Shown: positions 25,901-37,646 of the stretch, piece by piece
How positions within the stretch are numbered: the first letter of the stretch is position 1
Layout: every line of letters starts with the position of its first letter
DNA from: Micrasema longulum
Lineage: Eukaryota; Arthropoda; Insecta; Trichoptera; Brachycentridae
DNA: 64,000 bases
Assembly (NCBI GenBank): GCA_022494885.1
Contig: JAGVSM010002426.1
Coordinates: 62,001-126,000 of the forward strand
Reading direction: 5' to 3'
Made by a program: the position numbers and the translations under genes
Notes under the pieces: model-generated
Told to the model about the DNA's origin: nothing
Seen by the model: only the letters and a program-made list of their open reading frames with translations
Databases searched by the model: none

Positions 25901-26284
25901 TTTTTTCATCTATTTATGAATCAAGTTTTAAAAGCTAGTGGGCTCAAAATAATTACAAGACCAAATTATCATTACCACCATTTCGTTTCTATTTTCCCAG
26001 TTATAGCATAATATTATAATGTTGACAAACAGCCTCCAGACTTCTGTCTGAAATAAATTAAAATTTTTACAACAGCTGGTTTATCTTATTTGATTTTTAA
26101 AAATAAGTATTAAGGTTTTTGAGGATTTTATAATTAATTCAGGAATTTTTTTATGTCCAACTAATTTAATATCTGTCCAGGTCGATTAAGTTATCAGGTG
26201 TGTGTAAAATAGAACCAAAATCCTGGACCTGTATTTTTTATTCGATGCAAACAATCGAATGGAGAAAAGTCTGCATCGTCGTGT

Positions 26285-26505
26285 AGTGTTTCTTGCGTTC
26301 GCTTTTCATGCTTGAGATCCTGGATTCGATTTTTGACATCAAATATTTGTTTTAAAGGTGGTTTTTTTATATTTCAATATTTTACTGTCCCTGGACTGGC
26401 TCCTGAATTGTAAAACTAAGCAACCTACTTTCACCTATCGGATGATTAAGATACACTGCATTTAATGTTCCATCGCAGAGCCTTATGCACCATTGGGTAT
26501 AAATA
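26285..26505 (+). mobile_element. SINE-A copy 3 (forward)
   Basis: The order is catgcttgagatcctggatt (box B region), tttaaaggtgg, caatattttactgtccctgg, actggctcctga, then ctgcatttaatg and cagagccttatgcaccattg. This matches the reverse-strand reading of the 9.0-kb and 31.9-kb copies over most of the length. The head is diverged. Confidence 0.65.
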
Positions 26506-26789
26506 GAGATGTTATAATGAATTATGAATTATTTTTTTCCTAGTCAGTGAAGAATTTACTTCCTTGTTTTTTCTAATCGAATTAAATGCATATTATGTAC
26601 TTTTGAGTTATATTTTTTCTTTCACACAGATTCCGAGGCTGCTATATTAGAGAGGGATTTTGATTTTCAGCAACGAGTCTAATAATTTACCTAAATAAAA
26701 TTTTAGTGAAAATTTATTTTTATTCATTGCCATACACTGGTATTCTAAATAACTATAATTACACATTTAAAAAATCTTTTTTTTCTACC

Positions 26790-27045
26790 TACATTTTTGG
26801 CGGGAAAAATACTCGGGAGCCTCACGTCGATCGAGCAAATCGCTATTGTTATAAGTTCTTGTCCGTACGCGTTCACGGGAAGACCATGCGGCCACGCATG
26901 GAGGTGGAGTTCCGCCCGATCCTGCCCGTCTATCTCGGTGACAATTTCTCGGAACAATATTTTGGTCTACAAATCACTGTTTACACTGGGACAATGGTCG
27001 AGTAGTGGGACAGAAAAATATCGTAATGTCCACGTGTAAACAGCC
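26790..27045. other. isolated GC-rich block with an imperfect inverted repeat
   Basis: Sharply bounded, CpG-rich DNA (gtccgtacgcgttcacggga, gccacgcatggaggtggagt) sits in AT-rich surroundings. Three overlapping frames are open at once, as expected of GC-rich non-coding DNA, and none resembles a known protein. At its right edge, gtttacactgggaca (26979-26993) and tgtccacgtgtaaac (27027-27041) are inverted copies (13/15), and gggaca also repeats directly between them. It may be a conserved regulatory element or an unrecognised short transposon; neither is demonstrated. Confidence 0.35.
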
Positions 27046-27604
27046 TTTAACTGTTGTAATTGGAGAGTCAAAGTTCTCATTATTAACATGATCCTTTTTT
27101 CTCTAATAAATTATCTATATAACTGAAAAAATCAACTGTGTAATGTTTAAGTAATTTCAAAATGATTACCTGAATATATGGTGAGGTTCAAATAATATTA
27201 TCTCCAGCTTTGTGTGCAAAATTTCGGCAGCTTAGCTAATTTAACTTTCTAAAACTTCTCTACTGAGTTTGGACGTGTCCGCTCTCATCTGTTTTGAACA
27301 TTATGCAATCATAATTAACCCAATTACGGATGCATTATTGAATGCATTAAACTATGTTATCAGGGTTAGTTCTGATTTTATTAAATTTTAAAACATTTAT
27401 GTTAAAACAAAATAAAAAACCATATGCCAAAGTGTTTTCTAGAAACAATGTTCTAATAGGTAGTTAATTTTCGAATCTAAGATAAAACATATTATTTAAA
27501 AAATAAAAAATATTCTTTGAATACGAATTCAAAAACAACGTTCAATAGTATAAAAACCCAAGTGATAAAATGCCATTGAATATTTAAATATTTACAATAA
27601 GCCT

Positions 27605-28037
27605 TAATTGAACGTAGTTATGAAGCAAGCAGCCAGTCCACAACTTTGAAAAAATGAGATATTGATGTTATCGGGTGCAGTAAGGTCAATTCTATGTTCT
27701 GCTAAAAACAACCAGACCGCTTTTATACAAAAAATTTTTTAGTCACCTTCTGAAAATGGTATTAATCACAAAAACGGTATCTCTCAATTTGCAGAAAACA
27801 CCCACTACACTAGGAAATCTTAACGAATTAAAAAAATATTATAACTGGTCAAACACATAATTAAATTTTTGTTTGTAATGTAAAAAAAATATAATTTATT
27901 CCTTTTTTATCATTTGTTAAAGTCAAAAACATTCCAAATGTTGTAGAGATTTGTTTATTCACTCTTTTCACAAAGATGTTATTATCTCAATTTACTTTTA
28001 TATGGCTGGCTGCTTTCTGCATAACTACGTTCAATTA
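27605..28037. mobile_element. MITE with 30-bp terminal inverted repeats and TA flanks
   Basis: Termini 27607-27636 (attgaacgtagttatg...) and 28006-28035 are reverse complements with two mismatches over 30 bp, and each end is flanked by TA (27605-27606, 28036-28037). The 429-bp interior has no significant frame. The size, the TIRs and the TA target duplication fit a Tc1/mariner-type non-autonomous element. A TA duplication is weak evidence in AT-rich DNA, but the TIR match is strong. Confidence 0.8.
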
Positions 28038-29079
28038 GTACTCATTAAAAGTTAAAGTTCTTATGGTTCGGGGAAAACGGCCTAAAAAAATCAATATACA
28101 AATTAAAATTTATTTTTTATTCCTATTCTTGTTGACCATATTTTTTTTTCAATTTCCGAGTTCGTTTAAGTATTTATTGTATTGTGTTATTTATTAAAGT
28201 ATTTTTTATCTTTATCTGTCAACTTACCATGAACGTTTATTTTAAGTTTCAAAACATATACGTGCAGCCATTTTTCTTATGTTTATGACAATCCAACAGT
28301 AAACACACGATTTTCCTTGGTTTGTTTTTATTAGTACCTATTTCCTTTATACACATAGGTACACAGAGTTATGAAGTTTGCACAAAACATGTTTAACGAA
28401 CTGAGCACTAAAGGTTATCTACGAAATTTCCAATATACATAAAAGAACTCCGAACGGAAGAATCACAAAACCTTTCCTGAGCGTGTATAAATTTCCAGCA
28501 CATTTGTTTGATTTGAAATAGGATACGATTCTCTAGAACATTCGAAGATATATGATATTTTCTATACGCGAACAAGCGAGTCCCTTTGGAATAAGTCTAC
28601 TGTATCTTGTAGTATGCTTGCAACCAAACCAATCTCTAGGTCAAACCCTAGAGAACGTACAAGTGAATCATATTCAAATTTTATTGAAGACCGGTAGAAG
28701 ATATTCAAATAACAAAGTTTTAAGCGTGTTATTCTCTACAACTTTTCCTAGACAAATTTTCCAAATAATTTTCACTTATGTTGCAGAAGTAGTTGGTATA
28801 ATTCGTTTTATTGATACTTAGCTCTTTTTGAATATTTATTATAATTATTCTCCTTTCTCTTCCTTAATCTCTCCTCCTTTTCGCTTTCCTTTTTTCTATT
28901 GAGTAATAGTTTTGATTTAAGGTAATTTATAAACAAATGCGTTTATTTCTTTTTTATAAATCTTTAGCTTTTTAATTTTTATTTTCTATTAAATATGTTC
29001 TGGAACTTAAATTATAAAAATTGAACCATTATTTTATTTGTTATCTACAAAAAATTAAATAAATAAAAATTATTTAAAT
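28038..29079. other. AT-rich non-coding stretch
   Basis: No exon or element was recognised. A pyrimidine tract at 28845-28900 (ctcctttctcttccttaatc) resembles LINE 3'-end tracts but is not diagnostic. Confidence 0.45.
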
Positions 29080-29700
29080 GATTAAAAAGGTAATTGATCA
29101 ATTGAAATTAAACATGTAAAATATTTAAGACTCACAATAGACCGACAATTGACACGAAAAACTTACATCAATAATTTAAAAAGCAAAATAGCAACATTAT
29201 CGAGTATTTTTTCAAAAATCAAAAACTTTGTTTCAAAAACCGAAAAATTCTTATGTACGAAGCTTTTATGACAAATTTAAAATATGTTATATGCATTTTT
29301 ACATTTACATTTTTTTTGCACCACAACAGGCCAGGAGGCCTAATTACATTGGTGAATTACATCACAGAGAACCCAGGCTTGAGAAAAATCACATTTTAAT
29401 TTTTGTGTTCTCACCGGGAATCGAACCCGGAACCTTCCGTGCGTGAATCAAGCGTCTTGACCACTACGCCACGGAGGCCACCATGCAACAACTATGGGGA
29501 ACAGGAAACCAAAATGACATAAATAGACTGAAACGACAGCTAAATAAAATATTGATGCTACTAAATGACCTCCCTTATCTAACATCAACTAAAGAACTAT
29601 TTTAAAAAACTAAACAATTTAATGTTAATGAGCTTTTTCAACGAGAATTTTCAAAATTGATTTATTACTAAGTTAGCCACTGATATCGTTGTTAACAAAG
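29080..29700 (+). mobile_element. decayed non-LTR retrotransposon RT fragment, interrupted by a SINE
   Basis: From 29113 the forward frame reads HVKYLRLTIDRQLTRKTYIN, then NLKSKIATLSSIFSKIKNF: the 'VKYLG..ID..L....I..L..K' segment that follows the reverse-transcriptase catalytic core in Jockey-like LINEs. After an inserted SINE-C (29311-29479) the same ORF resumes with MQQLWGTGNQNDINRLKRQL and NKILMLLNDLPYLTSTKELF before a stop. That is the 'WG.....I..L...Q' region with Tyr/Ser/Thr-rich follow-up. The frame is unusually intact on both sides of the SINE, so the LINE was not very old when it was hit. Confidence 0.75.
29311..29479 (-). mobile_element. SINE-C, tRNA-Val-like head, copy 1
   Basis: The reverse strand starts ggcctccgtggcgtagtgg (box A), has a CAC triplet in the anticodon position (gattcacgcac) and box B gttccgggttcgattcccgg. 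A body of about 75 nt follows, ending ggcctcctggcctgttgtgg and a homopolymer tail (29311-29317). The acceptor strands do not pair, so it is not a working tRNA. It is inserted antisense within a LINE reading frame. The second copy, at 37.65 kb, is about nine-tenths identical by eye. Confidence 0.85.
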
Positions 29701-29790
29701 AACTTAAACTTGAAAAAAAATGTATTAAACATGGATGTAATACAAGAATATTAGAACAATATCACATCCAAAATTCCAAAACGAGACAAG

Positions 29791-29906
29791 GATAATCGAC
29801 TCCTGCAATGGTAGCCGAAACGTCGGATCAAATCCAACATACACGGTATCACCCAAAAAAGATACATAATATTGATAACAGTGACCGTGAAAACCTTCGC
29901 ATCTAG
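29791..29906 (+). repeat. conserved GAAACGTC segment (Penelope-like), copy 1
   Basis: 29801-29900 matches the reverse complement of 36573-36672 at 99 of 100 positions. It contains cctgcaatggtagccgaaac followed by gtcggatcaaatcc. The agccGAAACGTC motif resembles the GAAA half of hammerhead ribozymes carried by Penelope-like retroelements. In this copy the CTGAAGA half is not present upstream (gataatcgac instead), so the ribozyme core is incomplete here. Confidence 0.6.
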
Positions 29907-30317
29907 TTAAGGACAATCGAGACTGATAAATCAGGGACTGAAATTAACAATAAACTACCACATAAAACTAAACAAAAGACTAAGGGAAGTTTTCAAAATA
30001 TGTCAAAAAAAGAGTACGAATAAAAAATTATATATAATTTTTGTAAAATGTAAAATAATCCGTAAAGCACTTAAATAAATTTCCAAAAAAAAAACGGTTT
30101 TGTCCCATTCGGGTCAAAGTCAAAGAAAGTGTTACTTTTGTGGACCACAAACGGAAACTCTATTATTCTGTTGATCATATTTGTTAAGATTAAATTGACA
30201 ATTCATGAACATAACAATAAATGTCCTAAAATATACAAGTGTTGTTAAAATTTTAAGTATCCATCTATGGTTTACGTTCTTTATGAATGAACTTATTGAA
30301 AATAAAATAATTAATGA
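29907..30317. other. AT-rich non-coding stretch
   Basis: Nothing was recognised. It may include more of the element to which the preceding conserved segment belongs. Confidence 0.4.
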
Positions 30318-30530
30318 CAGACACAGTGACGTAGTTGGTTAGACGACTTACTATGAATCTGGCGTCGCCGGTTTGATTCCCGCCAGTAGCTTGAAAGAAA
30401 TACAAGATTTTTTCTCTCAATAGATTGGGGTGTTATTGTATTTTTAATAACGTTATTTTATTCCTTTTCTTCCTCACCTGCTGACAAGACTTTAAAATAG
30501 AAGCATAGCGGATTATTTCTTTTTTTAAGT
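30318..30530 (+). mobile_element. SINE-B copy 2
   Basis: Box A region cacagtgacgtagttggttagacg and box B gtcgccggtttgattcccg are followed by ttttttctctcaatagattg, a ggggtgtt block, cacctgctgacaagac and gaagcatagcggattatttc. This is collinear with 20437-20655. The two copies share the final TTTCTTTTTT tail. Confidence 0.8.
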
Positions 30531-31756
30531 ATAACAATCCAAAACGGCGAGTTTTTGTTTTTCTTATTTTGATTTAAAGCCAAAAATTGTCTATTTGACA
30601 AAATAATTCATTTAAATTAAATTTTGTAGTCCACATCGCATTTTACAAAACATTGTGTTTTCTATAAGAAGTTCTTATGGGTATAAACAGGTCCGATGGA
30701 AATAGGACCAGGTTATGAGGGGAGACGGTATAAGGGGAATGAATGGCAGCCAAAGGAAGTTCTTTATAGCATATTATATATAACGCTCGCATTCTCCAAT
30801 AAAGCTAAATCTAAATTATTCACGTAACGAATTTTTTTATTGAAATGAAATGTATTTACATACAAAAAGAATAAAAATGGAAGGCCGTAATGCGACCAAC
30901 TTAAAGTTAACGCCTCATTTTCACATTAGAATTCAGTTAGTTGCGCAATTACGCCTTATTTATTATTTCGAGCTTAGGTATAAATTTTCTGCTTAAAGGA
31001 ACTCTCGATTCCTGGACGTCGATTACCATGGGATTGGAAACACGCACATTTGATTGCGCGCGCATATCAGATCGCAAGGAAAATCAATCATTAAAACGAG
31101 ATAAAGCTTATCAGCTAAAAATTAAGTTTTGCCTTAATTTTAGTCATTCAAAAATAATTTTACGGGTTATTTCTTTTATTTTCCTTAAGAATTAATCGCA
31201 TTAAGAACACTTGACAGGCTGTCTATTTAACTGAAACATTATTAATTAACCACGGCATAGTGTGTACATTTTATAAATACGCTCGTATCAAACTAAGGTT
31301 GAAAATTCGCTATGATCTTATTATAAAACCCGTTGAAGCAGTAAATGGATACGTAATCGGGTTTAAGAATAATAATTCTCTCGCAAGCTTTGTATAGACA
31401 CATCATATATGTTTATTGTATATAAATCCTTCAAATTCTAATTTGATGATATGCATACATAGTATAAAGACATTCGTGTATTATTCGTATTTCAAATTAT
31501 TTATTTATAAGATAAAAAATCAAATAATAAGACTGTTTAAATATATTTGGTAGAGCTGGCAATATTTGCAACGATTTTAGTTTAATATCAGTAAGTGTTT
31601 TTTATTTTCCTGAACACAAACTTTGTTTTAAAATTAACATAAGTTATTAAGTATTTTATTTTATCTCGATTTTTAAAACAAAATTTCAAAATTTAATATG
31701 AAAAGAAACTGTTTTTTTAAAAGTTAATTAACAAGCTTATTAATCATAATTTTTCA
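30531..31756. other. AT-rich non-coding stretch
   Basis: No exon or element was recognised. A small patch at 30680-30770 (gaccaggttatgaggggaga) and one at 31015-31080 (gattgcgcgcgcatatcaga) are less AT-rich and unidentified. Confidence 0.45.
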
Positions 31757-32000
31757 TCTTTCCCTTTCCGCACCCAATGATGCATAAGGCACTGCATTGG
31801 TACACCAATCGCAGTGTTTCTTGGTCATTTTTGTTACATGAAGATAAAATAATCAGTCTTACGCTTACCAGTCCAGCGACTGAAATATTCTAGTGTAAAA
31901 GCACCTTCTTAAATAAATACTCCATGTCAACCACGTTGGGAATCGATCCCGAGACCTCTCGCATGGTCGGCAAACGCGCTGACCACAACAACACGAGGCT
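31757..32000 (-). mobile_element. SINE-A copy 4 (best-preserved head)
   Basis: The reverse strand begins gcctcgtgttgttgtggtca gcgcg (box A), then gaccatgcgagaggtctcgg and gatcgattccc (box B) at tRNA-like spacing. The family body follows, with ggtgcttttacactag, cgctggactggtaagc and a 3' end ccaatgcagtgccttatgca. It establishes that SINE-A is tRNA-derived. Confidence 0.8.
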
Positions 32001-35000
32001 TATTAAAGTAAAACTTTGTTTATTTTTTAACCGTCGTTTACTCTCTCAAGCTGTGAGCTTTGGCTTGACATAGATTATGAGCTTTCAATACCTCGTCGCG
32101 TTGCGTCGTGCGTATTAAAAACAGTCACTACTGTAGTCCAGAACACCGTTTAATAATACAAATTAATAATTTGGCCTTTCCCATCCTCTCAACTTCGCCA
32201 GCGATCTGAAAGAGACGAAAGCCATTGCCTGTTGCGAAATCGCATTAAGAAGGGGAACCATTTGGTATTTAAATTTTTATGCGGCGTCGGGTTATATTTG
32301 TATTTAGTTACGATTGTGGCTTGGTTCTGGTCAGATTTCATACTCGGCGCTTTAATAGTCGCGTCGCGTCGGTTGAATTGTCGAGTCATACAATTCAGAT
32401 AATATAAAACATTCTTGTGGAATGTTTTCTTACATAAGTGAAATTAATATTTTTATCGTTGTTCTTCAAAGTGAAATTAAGTTAATCTTTCTTAACTAAT
32501 TAACTATCAGAAGGTACGTGGTTAGTGTTTTTAAAAATATTTAATATAAATATGATTTATCGTAAATACGTTTAATTTACGAACATAGACATTTTTCTTT
32601 CACTTTTGAAACGTTTCACCGACGCTAGTTCTTCTCGTGTTTATTCTATATCTTGATTAATGTTTGGCTTTCCAAACCAGAAACTCATCCCTATATAAGG
32701 ATGTAGAAAACAAAACGAATACCTTCGCTTATACAGATATACTTACTTTCTCCTTTCACCGAAGGTTCTGATTTAGTAAAGAAAAACTTCATTAGTACAC
32801 GCTCCATAAACACGGAGATTTATCAAATCTCGGTCTTTCTTCTTGCTTAATCAACCAAAAAATGCCTAAATCTTTTCGGATACAAGACGCACACGCATAA
32901 AAGACTCGCACACTTGTCCAGATTTGTATGGAAGGACATTTAGATACTTCCGGCAAAGTTCCGGTAGCACAAAGCACGCCTGATATTAGGCCAGACGATT
33001 AATATACCGGTCTTTAATCACCTATTTGTCAGCCGCCTTTTGACACATGGCAACTTTCAACCCCACTCGTGTATTCTGTCAGCCTCGAAAATCTAAAGCG
33101 GCGTGACAGATCGGTTTCGACTAAATCTGATTATGTTACGGGTATTTCACTCTTGTAGTTTCTGCTTTGCATAACTCGAAAATCGTGAACTGAGAAAAAA
33201 TGCTTTCAATTACGTTGTTTTAAATAAAAATCACCCACAAACATTTTGTTCTGCAAACAATAATTGCTCTCATTAGTGAAATGCGGTTATTTCACGGTGC
33301 GGTGTGAGGAGTTACTTAGATACATTCCGTTTCCCTGGAGGACTACATTTTTTACGGTTAATAAAGAGAAAAATGTTTCAGCGATTTTCTCTTAAGTCTA
33401 CAAGCGGCATTTATTGCGAACGTGGACGAACAATATTTTGCAAACTTAGTTATTTGTTTTATTTTCTCACTTTCCTTTTTCATCGCGAAAGTATGGCGTT
33501 TGAACACGCAGCTTTACAAATATATTTTGCTACGGTACCTACCTACACGATCTTCTTCGTGTCTACTTATCTAACATTTATCTCGCTTCTGTGTGTGTAA
33601 GTAGGGCCGTAAGCTAACTCGTGTACACGGACCATTATACATACAGTTAATAGACTCCCTGTAAAGCGCCCCATCTCCGTGTATGTGTAAGTGACTCAAC
33701 ACAATAGCGGATGTATTGAAAAACTGCGAAAGAAAAAGCTTTTGTAAGTGGAGGTATTAGGTTTAGGTACAGAGTGTTCGCTTCATACAGAGCTAACAGG
33801 GGGAGTAGTGAGACCGTTAGATCTAGAATTGGCTGACCTTTAAACGCTTAACTTGACATTTGTACTCACATGTATCAAGGTCCTTTAACGCGTACCGGAC
33901 TACTTCGTGTTCCTTTTTAATTTATTGATTAAACATTTAATTTTGGAGAATTGATTCAATTTTTCTCTCACTCTTGTGAATTTTTTTTCTGTAGCAGTGT
34001 TATTTCGGGCTCTTTGAAATCAGCTAATGACTGTTTGTAAGGGGCAACTCGGTATTTAATATTATTCTTCATTATCCCTCGCCCCGAACGCCTACACAAC
34101 ATCGCCATCGGAGGGAAAGCCTTTTCAATTTCGATGTTATCAAACAATTCAAACAAAATTACTTCAATTCCATTTAATTCCGCGCGATTTTTGAGAGTTG
34201 CCTAATCTGGCACGTGGACGAATTTTATCTTAATGTTGATGAATCCAATTGGACAAAGCATTACTTCATACGACCACCATTTGTGTTCTCTTTGTCGCGC
34301 GAGGGCTGTAATGGCGGACCCGCTCTGGTACAATGGCGAGTAAATGCTGTCATTTTGTTCCCATCACTCCTTCTCTCGAGTTCCGGTACTAAGAAAGGCC
34401 CCTGCCAACATTTTTAGCTCACTAAGCAAAAACAATATTCTCGGATACAATTAGAATCATTTTCCTAATATCAAACGATCGCTCTTGCTCTTAAATAACG
34501 TACTCTTAAATAAAAAGCACGAAACAATGTTTGATGTTTTGACTATTAATGAAAAAGTGCTGACAAGGGAGTTGAACAGATTTCATTGATTTATCATACC
34601 TTTAATTCATCCACAAAACAACTTTATTTTGACAAAGTTTATCGTTTATTTTTAAATAAAATTACTTTTTATTTCCAATAAAAATATTATTTTTTTTTAT
34701 TAAAGTTCATCAGGTTCTATTTGATGTGTACAAAGTACTTCAGGTTAAGGAAATTGTACTTTTATGCTTTACTGTTATTGTGTTGTTATTTGTACCTACA
34801 TAATAAAAGAAGAATATTTGTCAATTTATTTCTGTTCCAACCAAATTGGTGAATAATGCCGAGCAATACGACAAAAAAATGTATTTTAATGGGTTTCAGG
34901 TTCGATTCCTGGTGAGATCTCAAAAAATTCATTCAAATTTATTTCTGCCTGGGCCTTTACCACTAAATTCAAGCTTCTTGCTTTCAAAATATATTTACTA

Positions 35001-36024
35001 CCCATAAACAAAACACAATGTGTGTTAATTATTAATTTTTAAAAATGTTAAAATCGAGTAAATAAATGTGTTCGCACAATATTGTAAGCTGTTTGTTTAA
35101 CTTTTAAAATAAAAAAATGCATAGGAAAATTCTCGCATTTTTTGGTTATAATAAATTACAATATAAACGACCAGCGATTGCGCATATTAAATCCAGTTAT
35201 GTTTAGTTTTTATCGTTACTTAGGACAAAAGAAACATCTGTTCTGAAAGGCATACGTCTCTATTGAAATAAATCAAGGTTATTTTATGGAACATCGCGGT
35301 TCCCCATTTGCATAACCAGTTTGTATGAAATACGCAGGTTTTATTATTTTTGATGCTACACATCGCTCTTTTTAGAAAATGGCGACATACCTCGGCTGCT
35401 TGACATTTAGAGTACTTTACAAAATGGAATACTTACTTATCTTCATATTGTTTATTTTACCTCAAATCCAATCGAGGTTTCCGTAGTATTATTGAAGGAA
35501 TTTATAAAAAGATTATTTATCACTATATCGATATACATCAAATTCTGAAAAACCATATTTCGTTTTTTGAGTAACAATATCTAGGTATAATTCATGGATA
35601 AATCCAGAAAATATCAATAATCAACATATTTAAACATTGACTGAACTTAAAAATATCAGCAAGTAAATATCTAAGTCTTTCCTTATCTACTTATATTTAT
35701 TTTTTAACTTTGAGTGGCTACGATGTCACTTGAGCTTAAATAAAATACAAAACTCTGTATCTCTCTTATTTTTTTAAAATCGTAAGCTCATTTTGCTACA
35801 ACAAGCCTAATCTCCAAAAATATATTTAAAAAATTGGAGAATGGATTAATAAACATTAAGCAAATATACACAATTTTTGCTTTTAAATATATATTAAAAA
35901 ATGTTTGGCTTTTGTTTTATGTAACACTTTCTTGTAGTATTATTAACGGAAGGATTTTTCAGGAGTTAAACAAATATTAGTAAACATATTATTACAACAG
36001 AGATAAAGAACTTTATATAGAAAG
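32001..36024. other. non-coding stretch with several CpG-bearing patches
   Basis: No exon was recognised. Less AT-rich, apparently single-copy patches lie at 32035-32400, 32960-33130 (gcggcgtgacagatcggttt), 33590-33900 and 34200-34410 (gtcgcgcgagggctgtaatg). A box B-like fragment (caggttcgattcctggtgag) at 34899-34918 has no convincing box A and may be the stub of another SINE. The remainder is AT-rich. Confidence 0.4.
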
Positions 36025-36325
36025 TAATATAGAAGTCTAGGCATCTTCAAGGCTTGTAAAATGTCTTTGGCTGGTTTGAGTGACCATTTTACACACTGTG
36101 TAACATTTACCATTCCGTCCATATTTGAACATCTATATTCCTTCAATTCTTTCATCTGTTGATGTTTGTGAAGTCAATGAGCTGAAACCTTTATTTATGC
36201 GGTTGAAATTCATGTAAGTGAATTATTTCACCTATATACTAGGCAACGCATGAACTGTTTTTCTATTTCTATACTTCTTCACGGACCAGGTGGATTTATG
36301 AACAATATTTTGAGTTTGTCCAAAT
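36025..36325 (-). repeat. Rep-1 copy 4 (reverse)
   Basis: The forward strand shows cattttacacactgtgtaac, a gaacatctatattccttcaa block, catctgttgatgtttgtgaa, gagctgaaacctttat, ctaggcaacgc and ggaccaggtgg, ending ttgagtttgtccaaat. The order is identical to the 39.0-39.3-kb copy. Confidence 0.65.
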
Positions 36326-36572
36326 CCAAGTTGTACGCATTCAGTAGGAGTTAAAAAAATAATTTAAAAAGCAAATTTAATAATAAAATATTTTAAAAGT
36401 TTATTATACAACAACGGAATAACAACGTTTGCGGTTCAAAGGATAATTTTACGAAATATTTAATTATCATTCAACATCTTCGAAAAAGTTTAAAATGTTT
36501 GTTTTATAGGAACAGTTCCCTACAATTACAGCACTAATTTTAAAAATATGACAATGTCAACATTCAATAGGT

Positions 36573-36702
36573 GCGAAGGTTTTCACGGTCACTGTTATCA
36601 ATATTATGTATCTTTTTTGGGTTATACCGTGTATGTTGGATTTGATCCGACGTTTCGGCTACCATTGCAGGAGCCATCTTCAGGGAAAACTGAAGATGGC
36701 TC
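36573..36702 (-). ncRNA. hammerhead-ribozyme-like motif of a Penelope-like element, copy 2
   Basis: On the reverse strand the order is CTGAAGA (forward 36677-36683), a stem of GGCT (36672-36675) and AGCC (36657-36660) around a short loop, then GAAA (36653-36656) and GTC (36649-36651). These are the conserved parts of a hammerhead core (CUGANGA - stem II - GAAA - stem III - NUH). Stem III would be only the palindrome ACGT, implying that two copies pair as a dimer, as known for hammerheads in Penelope-like elements and satellites. Next to it, 36671-36683 and 36690-36702 are perfect 13-bp inverted copies around a 6-nt loop, so CTGAAGATGGCTC occurs on both strands. Cleavage is inferred, not shown. 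Confidence 0.5.
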
Positions 36703-37394
36703 TTGATTATTTACTTTTACATACCTGCCTACGCAGTTTTTTGTTGTGTTTTGAAAGTAGAGTAAATATAGTGCAAACCTCAGGTGTCTGAACATCATGG
36801 GGGTGTATTGTTACAAATTGCGTCTGTTATACCCCGTACTGGACGTAATGAGGTGTGAAGCAGATAAGCACCCTGCACTGTGGATTATTGTAGACTATAA
36901 ACAAGGGGTGTTTAAACTACAGCTCGCGGTCCAAAACCAACCGACGGCATCTCGAATCCGACCCGGCACGCGATTTTTGTTCTTAAAAATACAAAATTTA
37001 AAAAAATATGTCAGAGGATACATCATATTTTTAATTTATAAGAATTACAATGTTTAACAATATTAGGTATTGATAAATTTGTTAAATAATTCAAATAGTT
37101 TCGATTACACAAATATGTCTGTTACCTTTGATTTCATTTATACGAATAAAGACATTGATAAACACTACTTTGTTTACCAATATTTAAAAAAACATATTTT
37201 TTACCTTATAAAAAAGGACGCCTAAAAGCACGCTTAGCTATCATGCGTATTTTCGTGGAAACGTTTTTTTTACCAGGAAATTAATTATAAATTTGTTTTA
37301 AACCACAAAAAATAATAGCTCCTAGACGTGATTAGAAGCGTTATACTAATCATCAAGCGATATAGGCTTCCAATTTGTGTTTTTCACAATTATT

Positions 37395-37445
37395 TATATA
37401 TCCACACACAGTGCTGCATAGGGCACTGCAAAAGTACTCCGATTG
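37395..37445 (-). mobile_element. SINE-A fragment (3' end only)
   Basis: The forward strand cacacagtgctgcatagggc followed by actgcaaaagtac corresponds to the family's terminal block (gtggtgcatagagcactgca ... ggtac). The rest of the element is missing. Confidence 0.5.
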
Positions 37446-37646
37446 TGGCGTATTCGTATTAATTTTAAAACATGGAAGGTTTAGTGATTAGTCGTACTCT
37501 TAAGAGGATATAAAAAAAAAACTGAACCATTTTTTTTTTGAAAAAGAGTATTATAAATTTCCGTGTCAGTATCTTTTTTGATTCTCTAAATTATTTTATA
37601 TATGTATAAACCGCACGTTCAAAGACAACGATGATGATTTATCGGC

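Noticed and set aside
26706..27039. Three overlapping frames of 70-99 residues
   Set aside because: They are open on both strands simultaneously because stop-rich AT sequence is absent. None has recognisable motifs or splice context.
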